Shown: positions 43,495-52,588 of the stretch, one piece after another
Layout: every line of letters starts with the position of its first letter
How positions within the stretch are numbered: position 1 is the first letter of the stretch
Assembly (NCBI GenBank): GCA_016875165.1
Contig: VGSF01000005.1
Coordinates: forward strand, 43,202 to 107,201
Direction of reading: 5' to 3'
DNA: 64,000 nt
Source: Deltaproteobacteria bacterium
GTDB taxonomy: Bacteria > Desulfobacterota > SM23-61
Program-made: the position numbers and the translations under genes
The notes under the pieces: generated by a model
Told to the model about the DNA's origin: nothing
Databases searched by the model: none
What the model saw: the letters and a program-made list of their open reading frames with translations, nothing else

Positions 43495-44052
43495 TCATGT
43501 CAAATGCTCAATCAATATTTTTAGGCCTATCCCGATTAAAAGGAGGCCGCCTACGAGTTCAATTTTATTTTCAAAAAAATGCCCGACCCGATTCCCCACA
43601 AACACCCCAATATAAGAAAGAATGAAGGTTATGACCCCGATCAAAATAACCGAGGCGATGAGGGGAATCTTCAGGAAGGCAAAACTTACTCCTACGGCTA
43701 AGGCATCAATGCTGGTGGCAAGGGATAACATTGATAAGACATAAAAATCCAATGGATTCTTGTCATTTTTTTCCGTCGGCAACCTCCTGGATTCGTAAAT
43801 CATCTTCAAACCGATGGCGCTAAGAAGTCCAAAAGCAATCCAATGGTCTATATCGGATATAAAATCCCTCAACCCGACTCCGGCTAACCAGCCGATAACC
43901 GGCATCAATGCCTGAAAGCCCCCGAAAAACAGGGCAATCTTCAGAGCATGATTAATTTTTAATTGTTTAATAGCGATTCCGCTGGTGACGGCTACAGCAA
44001 AACAATCCATGGCCAGTCCAAAGCCGATCAAGGCAACAGTGAAAAAACCCAT
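43495..44052 (-). CDS. mntP: manganese efflux pump MntP-like
   Basis: A 185-residue protein with six hydrophobic segments in two inverted halves. The MntP/DUF204 acidic motifs MDCFAVAVTSGI (N-terminal half) and SIDALAVGVSFAF (C-terminal half) are both present. It exports Mn2+ from the cytoplasm. Its length matches E. coli MntP (188). No yybP-ykoY-like leader is seen in the short upstream region, which is instead filled by repeats from 44089 on. Confidence 0.9.
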   Translation of the reverse strand: MGFFTVALIGFGLAMDCFAVAVTSGIAIKQLKINHALKIALFFGGFQALMPVIGWLAGVGLRDFISDIDHWIAFGLLSAIGLKMIYESRRLPTEKNDKNPLDFYVLSMLSLATSIDALAVGVSFAFLKIPLIASVILIGVITFILSYIGVFVGNRVGHFFENKIELVGGLLLIGIGLKILIEHLT

Positions 44053-44088
44053 TGATATTCCCTTTTTTATAGATTAATCAAGATTGAT

Positions 44089-44325
44089 GGTTTCGTAAAA
44101 AGTCCCAAAAGTGGTCATTGCGAGCGGAGCGAAGCAATCTCGTATTTTGTAAGTGCTTGATTTCATGGGATTGCTTCGTCGCTACGCTCCTCGCAAGGAC
44201 ATGTGGTTGGACTTTTTATCCCATTTTCGTCATTCCCGCGAAAGCGGGAATCCAGTTAATTCAAGCAGTTCTGGACTCCTGCTTTCGCAGGAGTGACGGC
44301 TTTTCTGACTTTTTACGACATCATC
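44089..44325. repeat. TCGTAAAAAGTC-ended inverted-repeat element, copy 3
   Basis: Bounded by GATGGTTTCGTAAAAAGTCC and GACTTTTTACGACATCATC. It contains a TTGCGAGCGGAGCGAAGCAATC / GATTGCTTCGTCGCTACGCTCCTCGCAA inverted pair, and a CATTCCCGCGAAAGCGGGAA palindrome. Confidence 0.75.
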
Positions 44326-44332
44326 AAGATTG

Positions 44333-44483
44333 ATAATCTCGTAAAAAGTCAAAATTGGGATGGCAAAGTAAAAAGTCCATATGCAAGGCGCGCAAATCCT
44401 GAGGAGTGAGGCGTACTTAAAGGTACGCCGCAACGACGAAGGATGCAGCGCAACGCCGCAGATGGACTTTTTACGAAGCCATC
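44333..44483. repeat. TCGTAAAAAGTC-ended inverted-repeat element, copy 4
   Basis: It starts GATAATCTCGTAAAAAGTC and ends GATGGACTTTTTACGAAGCC. The interior at 44383-44475 is almost identical to 15675-15767. It directly follows copy 3. The rest of the gap up to 44587 holds nothing recognisable. Confidence 0.8.
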
Positions 44484-44587
44484 AAGATTGCAGATTTCCG
44501 CAGATAACCCCGGAAAAAGATTCTCTGCTATCCTGCCCCGTTGCAGAAACCTCCCCTGTTCTGTTTAGCCCATCCAGATTTGGGAAA

Positions 44588-47311
44588 TCAGTCTGAAAAG
44601 GTCTGAGGAAGGTTCGGTTGCTTTAAGAGAGCTTCGATGATCTGCTGGTAGAGGTCCTGCGTTACGCTCTGGATAGACCGGGCGTAAGGCGATCCTTCCC
44701 GGGTAAGCCTGTTCAGCACCTTCATTAAGGGGTAGGCTGGTTCCACGTCCCGGGCCCCTACGCCCACCGGCGTAAATTCCGAGCCCTGGGCCCGCCAGAA
44801 ACGGGCATTAATCTGTTCTATGCGTATGCGCGCTTCGCGAAAACTGGGAGCGGCGTAAACATCCTGCAGTTCGACTATTCCGGTCGGATTTAAGGCGACC
44901 ATCAAACCCACCTGCAGGCCGCGGCTGCGCACCGTGGCTACGGCTTCCGGAAGCGGCTTGGGGATGAGCATCATGTAGTGGGAACCCCGTTCATCACCCT
45001 GGGTCATGTAGAACCCGGTTTTCATATACTCAAAAATCTGGTTGACCAGCTCTTCAACCCCTAAGAGCACCGGGTCATCTTTGCCGACATACTCTCCGCC
45101 AGTAATCAGGGCCAGCTTTTCCGTCGAAGCTGCCAGCAAAATATCACAAACGGAAGACTCCACCGCTTCCTTTTGATTGACTGTCATGAACAATGACCAA
45201 AGACGTTTAATGTTAAAAAGGTTGGTCGCTCCCAAGAGGGCGGCGATGTCTTCCCGGTGCGCCCGTCCATCCAGGAATATGCGCTTATGGTTATGGACGT
45301 CAAAAATCTCAAAGGCCAGGCTTTCACCATAACGGGACCGGAAACTTTCCTTAGCCAGAGCTTTTTCAACCGCATGGAAGACCGGAATATTAAAGGCTGC
45401 CGGCCCGGCCTTGTCAGCGCCCAACAATCCAACTCTTAAGGTGTCTTTGAGGGGCAATTCGGCAAACCCCGGCCCCTGGCCGGTAACGTTGCCGGCAAAT
45501 GGTTTTAAAACCTCCACCTCGCCCCGGCCGCGCTTCCATTTCAACTGCGCCCCGTGCATCTTATCCAGATAGGATTTTTCAGGTTCGGGGAGGTATTTAG
45601 CCAGTAACTCCATAAAACGGTCGCTGGGCTCCGCCAGATCATCCACCTGCTTCCCTTTGGTAGCCGGGCCAATTTTCAGGTCCTGGGCCAGGCCATAAGG
45701 CTTATAGCCGATGACTTCGGTAACCCATACCATGCGCCAAAAAGTCCGGAATGCCAGAAGATGAATGTCGTTGGCGTCTACGCCATGGCGATGAGACATC
45801 AGTAGATGCATATCATCGCCCACGGCGAAAACCTGAAAATTCCGGATGATCCCGCCTTCCCTGGCCTGCTCCAGGGTGGCACGGGCTACTCCCTCGAAAA
45901 GAGTCGGGGGGGAGGTATGGCCCACTTTGCCGCCGGCATCCGCCTTAATGTCCGAAAGAGTTTCCCCCCCGGAACGCTCGTTGGCTTTGGCTATCAAATG
46001 ATCTACTTCTCCCAGTTCCGCTGAAGGGATGGGCTGGAAAAGGCCGCTGAGATTCTCAGCGCAGGCCCGCGCCCGCCTTTCCGCCTCCTCGGCGATCACA
46101 TAAGGCTGAAACTCCCCGTGCTGCAATATGGGCTGGATTAACTGGCGGGCCTCCCTCTGCAGCCATTCGGTCTGCACCCGGTCCTGGCTAAAAATGTCGA
46201 TCACATCGTGTTCAGGGGGTATGCGGCCATTGTCGTAAGATTGATAAGTATAAGCGACCAGCCGGGCTGTGCCCGCTTCTTCTGTAGAGGCCCTGGCCTC
46301 GGCCATGGTCACAGGCATCACTCCCACGTGATACCCTCCCCCGGGGCCGCCGATGATAAAGTGGAAATCTGCCCCCAGGCTGAAGTTGGCTTCGCCCACG
46401 GCTGGCAGACCGCTTTGCAGGCGCAGGATGAGCACGGGGTCCTCGATCGGGGAGTTAGGAAGGGCGGATTCCACAGACACCACGGCCACGGGCTCATGCC
46501 GGGTGGCCTGCAATTCCTCCCCATGAATTACATAGCGGCCATTAACCGCATAGATGGCGCTTACTACCCATTCAGCCGGATTAGCAATCATGGACAGAAG
46601 TTCCGCCCAGTCCCCGACCTGGCGCCGGTCAAACTCCAGAGGCTTTCTCAGGAATGGATAAATTAAAAAGAGCTTATCTTCCAAAGGGCGGTCTCCAAAG
46701 GCGTAGAGCCTCCGCTGCTTTTGTCCGGCCCGAAGATCATTGGCGTTTTCCACAATGGCCAGAAAGCGAGTACCATCAAGCCTCTGATGGGACCCTTTGT
46801 CCGGGTGAAAGAAGAGGTTAAAGAGCATGCGGTTGAAAGACCCAACAGCCCCGTTTATTAATTTGGCAACGTAGATCGGCTCTGATCCCCTTTCGGTGAA
46901 AGGAAACTCTACCGGTCTAAGGCCCAGGGCCGCAATGCGCTCCCCTGGATTGAGACAGAAATAATCCTGACCATTGACAGGCCGATACAGGCCGGCATCA
47001 GCCGCCCGGAGGAGAGATGCATCGATAGCCTCGAAAATAAGTCTGTGCGCCGCAAGGCTTTGCAAACCTGCCCCGAGAGTATTTACCTGCAAATGCATAT
47101 CCTTGCCAAAGGCATAAACCCGGCAGTCGCGAATATCCCCTTTTTCTTTCGCTTTGGCAAGGATGGCTTCACCAGCTTCGACTAATTCGCGGGGTATGCT
47201 GGAAACCCCGCCCAGCCAGCGGATAAGGTTCGCGCTTACAATGGTAATGGTTGCCCGCCTGGTTATCCGCTTACTCTCTTGCGCCTCAAATTCGTTAAGA
47301 GTCATAGCCAT
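44588..47311 (-). CDS. two-repeat fructose-1,6-bisphosphate aldolase/phosphatase-like protein
   Basis: A 907-residue protein made of two repeats of the archaeal/ancestral FBP aldolase/phosphatase (about 365-390 residues in single-domain enzymes). The second repeat (about 450-870) keeps the metal and catalytic motifs: SDIKADAGGKVGH 453-465, GDD 498-500, HGVD 509-512, AQD 542-544, GADKAG 631-636, and YVGKDDP 741-747 with the Schiff-base Lys744 and its Tyr. The first repeat (about 20-430) has lost these (GKD for GDD; no YxxK before DPV) but keeps the LPAVGE substrate loop (302-307), which the second repeat lacks. It could be a gluconeogenic FBPase/aldolase with a composite site, or a regulator. 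TAGGAGA precedes the ATG. Confidence 0.75.
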   Translation of the reverse strand: MAMTLNEFEAQESKRITRRATITIVSANLIRWLGGVSSIPRELVEAGEAILAKAKEKGDIRDCRVYAFGKDMHLQVNTLGAGLQSLAAHRLIFEAIDASLLRAADAGLYRPVNGQDYFCLNPGERIAALGLRPVEFPFTERGSEPIYVAKLINGAVGSFNRMLFNLFFHPDKGSHQRLDGTRFLAIVENANDLRAGQKQRRLYAFGDRPLEDKLFLIYPFLRKPLEFDRRQVGDWAELLSMIANPAEWVVSAIYAVNGRYVIHGEELQATRHEPVAVVSVESALPNSPIEDPVLILRLQSGLPAVGEANFSLGADFHFIIGGPGGGYHVGVMPVTMAEARASTEEAGTARLVAYTYQSYDNGRIPPEHDVIDIFSQDRVQTEWLQREARQLIQPILQHGEFQPYVIAEEAERRARACAENLSGLFQPIPSAELGEVDHLIAKANERSGGETLSDIKADAGGKVGHTSPPTLFEGVARATLEQAREGGIIRNFQVFAVGDDMHLLMSHRHGVDANDIHLLAFRTFWRMVWVTEVIGYKPYGLAQDLKIGPATKGKQVDDLAEPSDRFMELLAKYLPEPEKSYLDKMHGAQLKWKRGRGEVEVLKPFAGNVTGQGPGFAELPLKDTLRVGLLGADKAGPAAFNIPVFHAVEKALAKESFRSRYGESLAFEIFDVHNHKRIFLDGRAHREDIAALLGATNLFNIKRLWSLFMTVNQKEAVESSVCDILLAASTEKLALITGGEYVGKDDPVLLGVEELVNQIFEYMKTGFYMTQGDERGSHYMMLIPKPLPEAVATVRSRGLQVGLMVALNPTGIVELQDVYAAPSFREARIRIEQINARFWRAQGSEFTPVGVGARDVEPAYPLMKVLNRLTREGSPYARSIQSVTQDLYQQIIEALLKQPNLPQTFSD

Positions 47312-47541
47312 TCTCCTATTATCTCAACCGTCTTTGAAAATTAAACCGCTTGAATAAGGATCATCTCAAAATCAAATTAATTTGGACACAGATTTTCGCA
47401 GATAACCACAGATAATTATTTTTTTTCGTTTGCCCTTATAATCTGTGTTAATCCGTGTCCAATAAGGAAATTCCTATACAATTAAATTAGCAGGAAGGTG
47501 TGCTGGATTCACGGAGAAAGTTTTTTTATCCGGGGTTTAAC
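47312..47541. other. intergenic region with TTGGACACAGAT inverted repeat
   Basis: At about 47381-47463 a repeat is bounded by TTTGGACACAGATT and AATCCGTGTCCAA, with an internal GCAGATAACCACAGATAA stretch. It is another non-coding dispersed repeat type. No promoter for the 907-residue protein could be assigned. Confidence 0.5.
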
Positions 47542-47829
47542 CTACTTTTTCAGTATGCTGATGAACTCATCAACGGAGAGGGCGGCAAGGGTTGTGGTTT
47601 GCAATGTGCCCCTGGCGCTCAAGGCCACGGCCACCCTGGCAATAGTCTGGTTATCAGGAGCCTCCAGGATGTTCACGAAGTCATAGGCACCCAGGAGGGC
47701 ATATTGGGAAAGGACCTTGACCCCCATTGCTTCCACTTCCTTGTTGACTTCTTTGATCCTTTCCGGTTTTTCCTTAACTGTTTTCCGTCCTTCATCGGTT
47801 AAATTGGTGAGCATGAGATATACGGGCAT
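47542..47829 (-). CDS. GYD-domain protein
   Basis: A 95-residue protein beginning MPVYLMLTNLTDEGRKTVKE, with LGAYDFVNILEAPDNQTIAR and a C-terminal TLAALSVDEFISILK. This is the full length of the GYD family, small ferredoxin-like-fold proteins of unknown function that are common in bacteria and archaea. In the GYD motif position it reads GAYD. The ATG at 47829 follows GAGGAGG and was preferred over the reading from 47889. It lies upstream of the two-repeat FBPase-like gene on the same strand, 230 bp apart. Confidence 0.85.
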   Translation of the reverse strand: MPVYLMLTNLTDEGRKTVKEKPERIKEVNKEVEAMGVKVLSQYALLGAYDFVNILEAPDNQTIARVAVALSARGTLQTTTLAALSVDEFISILKK

Positions 47830-47935
47830 AAATTCACCTCCTCTTGAAAATAGCCCTCTCCTCTCCAGCATACCTTCCTTATCTGCCAATCGTTCTTTCC
47901 GGTTTATTCAGGCAACTCCAGCCTCGACCCAATAT

Positions 47936-48382
47936 GGATCATCTCCAAATTAGTTGAGGCGCAAAGAGCCGCAATGGGTAAAATGTCCTGTACTTTCAGG
48001 GGCTAGGAAGGAAAGTCATATTGCTGGCAATCTGCCTTTCCTTCCGAACCCTTACCTAATTTTGATAAAATATTCGATCAACGTAACAGTTTAGCGCTTT
48101 GAAAAAATGGTATAAAAGCCTTTGTTTTGGGCCGGGGGTTAGAGCGGAACGCGCCGGAAGCATCGGTTGGGTTTCCGCTTGGCCACGAAGACAGAAGATC
48201 TGTTCCTCCGGAGGAGGCGGGGGTTCTGGCCCGCCCCATATGCGGAGAAATAAGCGCCTTATGATTCTCCGCCTAAGGCGGATTCCGCTCTGGCCCCCGG
48301 CCCCTGGAATCCCTTGGCCTTTACAACACACCTTTTTTCAAAGAGCTAAAGTGTTACCGATCAACTAATTTGGAGATGATCC
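47936..48382. repeat. 447-bp segment bounded by perfect 22-bp inverted repeats
   Basis: GGATCATCTCCAAATTAGTT plus GA at 47936-47957 is exactly complementary to 48361-48382. Mobile element B lies inside, close to the right arm, so B probably landed in a pre-existing inverted-repeat element. No gene lies in 47830-48569. Confidence 0.75.
48083..48357 (+). mobile_element. 275-bp GTAAC-ended palindromic element, copy B
   Basis: The ends are GTAACAGTTTAGCGCTTTGA and the complement of GTAACACTTTAGCTCTTTGA. The flanks are a perfect 8-bp target duplication, CGATCAAC (48075-48082 and 48358-48365), which proves transposition. It has the same core as copies A and C, but the block after ATGATT is replaced by CTCCGCCTAAGGCGGA, an extra small palindrome that changes one side of the long helix. 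No protein is encoded. Confidence 0.88.
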
Positions 48383-48387
48383 TCAAA

Positions 48388-48426
48388 TAAAAAACCCCAT
48401 CCCTCTTTTTGGGAAAATGGGGTTTT
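48388..48426 (-). terminator. terminator of the trp operon
   Basis: AAAACCCCAT / ATGGGGTTTT arms (48391-48400 and 48417-48426) with T runs on both sides, so it is potentially bidirectional. It lies about 145 bp after trpA in the reading direction. Confidence 0.8.
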
Positions 48427-48569
48427 GATGAACCGAGGCATTCTGCTTCCCCCAATGGTTTAGGAAGAATCTGGTTTCAGGTCGCCATGGTCATTAATAT
48501 GGGAATAAATATATCATTGACCGCCGGGGTCAAGCAAGTAATTTTTTGGGAAAGGCCGTCAATATTACG

Positions 48570-49382
48570 CTACTCTAACTTTTGCAACTTAGCACCAGTG
48601 GCCGCAGCGAGGGATGAGATAAAGGCTCCTACCCGCTGGATTACTTCTTTCCTTTCCCCGCCATCCTTAATAATCTTTACTATGGCGCTGCCCACAATGA
48701 TTCCATCGGCAAAGCGGCTGACTTCCCTGGCCTGCGCCGGTGTGGATATGCCGAAGCCAACGCTTACCGGCTTTTTACTTATCTCTCTTATCTTCCGGAC
48801 TGCTAACTCCAGGTCTGCGGATAATTTCCCTCGAACGCCGGTTACGCCGGTTACCGACACATGGTAAATGAATCCGCGGCTAACCTTACTCGCCAAACTG
48901 ATTCGCTCGGGTGAACTGGTCGGGGCCGTTAAAAAAATCGTATCTATCCCTGTTTTTCTGGCTTCCTTAATCCACGGCCCCGCCTCTTCCGGCGGGAGGT
49001 CAGGGATGATCACTCCTTCGACTCCGCACTCCCGGCAATTTTCAGCAAATGCCTTCAAGCCAAAGCGAAAAACAGGATTGAAGTAAGTCATGATGACCAG
49101 AGGAGGAGTTTTCCCCTTTAGATGTCCAGACAGGTTGAGTACGGACTTTAGGTTAATCCCTCTTTGCCAAACCCGATGCGCGGCAGCCTGGATCGTCGGG
49201 CCATCGGCCAACGGATCTGAATAAGGCGCGCCTAATTCAATGATGTCTGCCCCGGCTTCAGCCATTTTTAAGATCAGGTCTGCGGTTGTCTTAAGGTCGG
49301 GGTCGCCGGCCATTAAAAAAGGAATGAGGGCGGCCTGCCCCTTTTTCTTTAAATCTCTAAACGTTTTTTGGATTCTACTCAT
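48570..49382 (-). CDS. trpA: tryptophan synthase alpha chain
   Basis: A 270-residue TIM-barrel subunit that cleaves indole-3-glycerol phosphate. Catalytic Glu is in [20 protein letters not shown] and Asp in this same motif; the phosphate-binding loop is [13 protein letters not shown], and [15 protein letters not shown] is typical. Its start overlaps the trpB stop by 4 nt. It is the last gene of the trp operon, followed by a terminator. Confidence 0.96.
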   Translation of the reverse strand: MSRIQKTFRDLKKKGQAALIPFLMAGDPDLKTTADLILKMAEAGADIIELGAPYSDPLADGPTIQAAAHRVWQRGINLKSVLNLSGHLKGKTPPLVIMTYFNPVFRFGLKAFAENCRECGVEGVIIPDLPPEEAGPWIKEARKTGIDTIFLTAPTSSPERISLASKVSRGFIYHVSVTGVTGVRGKLSADLELAVRKIREISKKPVSVGFGISTPAQAREVSRFADGIIVGSAIVKIIKDGGERKEVIQRVGAFISSLAAATGAKLQKLE

Positions 49383-50566
49383 AACTCCACCCCCATTTTT
49401 GCTGCTATGGACTGAACGTCTTTATCTCCCCGCCCGGATAGATTCACCACCATGATCCGGTCTTTTCCCAGGGAAGGAGCAATCTTTCCAGCGTAGGCCA
49501 GGGCATGGGCGCTTTCCAGGGCCGGCAGGATTCCTTCGGTTTTGGAAAGAAGATGAAAGGCGGCCATGGCCTCTTCATCGGTAACAGCGGCGTATTCCGC
49601 CCTGCGCATCTCTTTCCAAAAAGAGTGTTCCGGCCCGACCCCGGGATAATCCAAACCAGCGGAGACGGAGTGCGTCTCCATAATATTTCCGGAATCATCC
49701 TGCAGGATGTAGCTCATGGACCCGTGAAGCGTTCCGACAGAGCCGGCATTAAGCGAAGCCGCATGTTTGCCGCTTAACAATCCCAGGCCGGCCGCTTCCA
49801 CGCCGATAAAACGCACGTCGTCTTTTAGAAACGGATGGAAGAGGCCGATGGCATTGCTTCCGCCGCCCACGCAGGCCACCAGGCAATCGGGAAGCCGGCC
49901 CTCTTTCGCCATTACCTGTCTTTTAACTTCCTTGCCGATCACCGCTTGATAATCCCTGACCATCATAGGATAAGGGTGAGGGCCGACCGCGGACCCGATC
50001 AGGTAATAGGTATCCCGAACGTTGGTCACCCAATCCCGGATGGCCTCGTTAATGGCATCCTTCAAAGTCTTGGACCCCGATGAAACCGGAATCACTTCGG
50101 CTCCGAGAAGCCTCATGCGGAAGACGTTCAGGGACTGCCGCCTTATGTCTTCTTCTCCCATATAGACTGCGCATTGCAGTCCCACAAGAGCAGCGGCCGT
50201 AGCCGTAGCAACTCCATGTTGACCAGCGCCGGTTTCGGCAATGATCCTTTTCTTCCCCATCTTCCCGGCCAACAAGGCCTGGCCCAGGGTGTTATTGATC
50301 TTGTGCGCTCCGGTGTGGGCCAAATCTTCCCGCTTGAGGTAAATCCGGCATCCCGTAAATTCCTCGGTGAGCCTGGCCGCAAAATAAAGGGGGGTAGGTC
50401 TTCCCGCATAATCTTTCAGGTAGGCGGCGAGGGTTTTCTGGAACGGGTTATCCTTTCTAAGAGCAAGATAAGCTTTCTCCAATTCTTGTAGGGGAGCCAT
50501 TAAGGTTTCCGGAACATATTTTCCGCCAAAAATTCCAAAATGTCCTTTCCGGTCAGGTTGATTCAT
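49379..50566 (-). CDS. trpB: tryptophan synthase beta chain
   Basis: A 395-residue PLP enzyme of the TrpB1 type, condensing indole with serine. The PLP Lys is in [16 protein letters not shown], the phosphate-binding glycines in [14 protein letters not shown], and catalytic Glu in [31 protein letters not shown] fits the standard TrpB1 COMM region. The start overlaps the trpF end by 14 nt, and the stop overlaps trpA. Confidence 0.97.
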   Translation of the reverse strand: MNQPDRKGHFGIFGGKYVPETLMAPLQELEKAYLALRKDNPFQKTLAAYLKDYAGRPTPLYFAARLTEEFTGCRIYLKREDLAHTGAHKINNTLGQALLAGKMGKKRIIAETGAGQHGVATATAAALVGLQCAVYMGEEDIRRQSLNVFRMRLLGAEVIPVSSGSKTLKDAINEAIRDWVTNVRDTYYLIGSAVGPHPYPMMVRDYQAVIGKEVKRQVMAKEGRLPDCLVACVGGGSNAIGLFHPFLKDDVRFIGVEAAGLGLLSGKHAASLNAGSVGTLHGSMSYILQDDSGNIMETHSVSAGLDYPGVGPEHSFWKEMRRAEYAAVTDEEAMAAFHLLSKTEGILPALESAHALAYAGKIAPSLGKDRIMVVNLSGRGDKDVQSIAAKMGVEL

Positions 50567-51173
50567 CGGTTTTTTTAACCTCCTTCACAAAGTCAGCCAT
50601 CTTGAATAAGTCCTTCTTTCCTGCGCTCCTTTCCACCCCGGAGCAAACATCCACCCCGAACGGCCGTAAAATGCGCACGGCCTGTCTCACGTTCCCCGGG
50701 TTCAGGCCCCCGGAAAGAATGATATTCATTTTTTTACGCGCTTCCACAGCCATTTCCCAGTGGAAGGTTTTTCCCGTCCCTCCAGCCTGCTCCGCGCTCC
50801 AGGCATCAAGCAAAATTGAGGCGAAAGGATATTTTTCCATTTCTTTCAGGCTCTCCGAATCTTTGACCCTTATGGCCTTGATCACCGGAAGGGCTACCTT
50901 GAGGCAATATTCCGGAGTTTCCTGCCCATGAAGTTGGATCATATCCAGGCCGCAATAGTCGGCAATTCGGGCCACCTCGGCCAGATCTTCGTTGACAAAG
51001 ACCCCCACCTTTAAAACGGATTCTGGCAGGTGGCCGATAATCTCCCGGGCAACGAAAAGTTCAACTCTTCGCGGACTTGGGGCGAAAATAAATCCCAGGG
51101 CATCCATTCTTAGATGAGCAGCCGCCATGGCGTCCTCAAGGTTTGTGATCCCGCAGATTTTGATCCAGGTCAT
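50553..51173 (-). CDS. trpF: phosphoribosylanthranilate isomerase
   Basis: A 206-residue TIM barrel starting [18 protein letters not shown], with the catalytic Cys in KICGI, the Asp in SILLDAWS, and SGGLNPGNV for phosphate binding. [17 protein letters not shown] completes the family end. No good ribosome site precedes the ATG. It is separated from trpC by 638 bp of repeats and a structured-RNA-like sequence, unlike the tight spacing elsewhere in this operon, so trpFBA may depend on read-through or on its own promoter. Confidence 0.95.
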   Translation of the reverse strand: MTWIKICGITNLEDAMAAAHLRMDALGFIFAPSPRRVELFVAREIIGHLPESVLKVGVFVNEDLAEVARIADYCGLDMIQLHGQETPEYCLKVALPVIKAIRVKDSESLKEMEKYPFASILLDAWSAEQAGGTGKTFHWEMAVEARKKMNIILSGGLNPGNVRQAVRILRPFGVDVCSGVERSAGKKDLFKMADFVKEVKKTDEST

Positions 51174-51267
51174 GTTAATGCTTTGTTGAAAAAACCTACG
51201 TTATAGGCGCTTAGCGCCTCATTAATGCAAACATGTTTGTAAGAAGGGAATATCCTTCATCGGAGCC

Positions 51268-51295
51268 GTAGGGGCACGATGCATCGTGCCCCTAC
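51268..51295. repeat. perfect 28-bp palindrome
   Basis: GTAGGGGCACGATG followed by its exact complement CATCGTGCCCCTAC. This is a known style of intergenic palindrome. It has no loop and no T run. Confidence 0.8.
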
Positions 51296-51570
51296 AATCG
51301 CACCGGGGTTACCGGCGGGCCACTTTTTCCGCGCGCAGTCGCGGAAAAAGCATAGATTCTTACATCTTTCAATCTGAGAATTTTCTTCTAAGACTTTAAT
51401 AATATCCCTAAAATCCCCCCCTCCCCTGGCGGGAGGGGATAAAGGGGAGGGGGATAATTTTTCTATTCACCCCCACCCTTACCCTCCCCCATCAAAGGGG
51501 GAGGGGATCGGATGGAAATTTCAAATATCTTTGGCTAGATTTCTACGGGAATTTCGACCCGCTTTGTCGT

Positions 51571-51740
51571 GGCCCGGGGGGCAGGGTGCTGAGCGCCGGC
51601 AGCATCGGCCGGGAGATAACCCGGCTCCATGCGAATGCTTGGTCTCCGCAAAAGCAGGCGGGGCGCCCTTTCCCGCCTCATCCAGGTAGAGACCATCGCC
51701 TTATGATGCCAAGCGAAGCGCCCTGCCCTCCGGGCCTGGG
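51571..51740 (+). ncRNA. candidate structured RNA, HEARO/omega-RNA-like
   Basis: It is closed by a nearly perfect helix: GGCCCGG..GGGCAGGG (51571 on) with CCCTGCCC..CCGGGCC (to 51737). Inside are CGCCGGCAGCATCGG, a GCCGGG-AGATAA-CCCGGC hairpin, GGTCTC/GAGACC pairing, a GGCGGG..CCCGCC hairpin, and ATGATGCCAAGCG. Mobile elements A-C share the three conserved blocks and the same order of helices, but with different, still complementary, closing-helix sequences. The overall pattern recalls HEARO RNAs (the omega-RNAs of IscB nucleases) from memory, not from a search. No iscB or tnpB is present nearby. Its sense strand is opposite to the trp operon. Confidence 0.55.
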
Positions 51741-51811
51741 AAAGACCGTCAATCTTGCGCTAAATTTTCGACTTGGCGCTATTTGCCTAAAGTGAGCAAA
51801 AGTGCCTAAAG

Positions 51812-52588
51812 TTATAAATTCAATAACTCGCGGATTTTGGCGGCCCGGTCAGGGGCCCGCATCAATATTTCTCCCACCAGAATGCCGCTCACGCCGGCTT
51901 CCTGGAGGCTTTCCACATCTTCCCGGGATTTAATCCCGCTCTCGCTGATGACCATCGCACCCTGCGGAATTTTTTTGATCAGGTGATGCGTTGCTTTTAG
52001 GCCCACCTCCAGCGTCTTCAAATTGCGGTTGTTGATCCCGATGAGCGGGAGGGAGAAGTCGGAAATTTTCCTAAGGTCATCATCATCGTGGATCTCCACC
52101 AGAGGCGTCATTCTTAGGTCTCCGGCCAGCCCAGCAAACTCTCGTATTTGGGCGCCGCCAAGAATCGCCGCAATAAGCAATACCGCATCCGCGCCGGCGA
52201 TCCTCCCCTCATAGATCTGGAAGGGATCGATGATGAAATCTTTCTGCAGGAGGGGAAGCTTAACCTTTTCCTTGACCTGCGCAAGATGGCCAAGGTCTCC
52301 CCCAAAAAAATGTCCCTCGGTGAGAACTGAGATGGCCGAAGCTCCCCCGTCCTGGTATTCTCGGGCAATCGCCGAAACGTCGGCATTTTTTAGGATTATC
52401 CCGGCAGAGGGAGAAGCCCGCTTGATCTCGGCGATCAGGGCCATGGGAGCGCTTTTAGCGATAGACTCCAGGAGATTCCTGGGCGGGGATAGACCGGCAA
52501 TCCTCTTTTTCATTTCTTTTATTAAAGAAGATTTTTTTCTTTTCTGAACCTCTTCCATCTTCAGCGCAGCCACTTTTTCTAAAAACAT
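51812..52588 (-). CDS. trpC: indole-3-glycerol phosphate synthase
   Basis: A 258-residue TIM barrel. The catalytic Lys is in IAEIKRASPSAGII, the second Lys in LPLLQKDFIIDPFQIYE, Glu in PLVEIHDDDDL, Asn in GINNRNLKTLEV, and SESGIKSREDVESL for phosphate. It follows trpD without a gap (52589/52588), with GGAAGG as ribosome site. Downstream the operon is interrupted by 638 bp before trpF. Confidence 0.96.
   Translation of the reverse strand: MFLEKVAALKMEEVQKRKKSSLIKEMKKRIAGLSPPRNLLESIAKSAPMALIAEIKRASPSAGIILKNADVSAIAREYQDGGASAISVLTEGHFFGGDLGHLAQVKEKVKLPLLQKDFIIDPFQIYEGRIAGADAVLLIAAILGGAQIREFAGLAGDLRMTPLVEIHDDDDLRKISDFSLPLIGINNRNLKTLEVGLKATHHLIKKIPQGAMVISESGIKSREDVESLQEAGVSGILVGEILMRAPDRAAKIRELLNL

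Larger units (their letters stand above)
51174..51811. other. insertion-derived gap inside the trp operon
   Basis: It contains a perfect 28-bp palindrome (51268-51295), a C/G-rich inverted-repeat element ending ATCGGATGGAAATTTCAAAT (about 51404-51537; related to 41790-42010), and the structured RNA-like sequence at 51571-51740. No protein gene is seen. Confidence 0.7.

Noticed and set aside
44053..44330. yybP-ykoY manganese riboswitch upstream of mntP
   Set aside because: The upstream DNA is a TCGTAAAAAGTC repeat element; no riboswitch-like conserved loops are seen.
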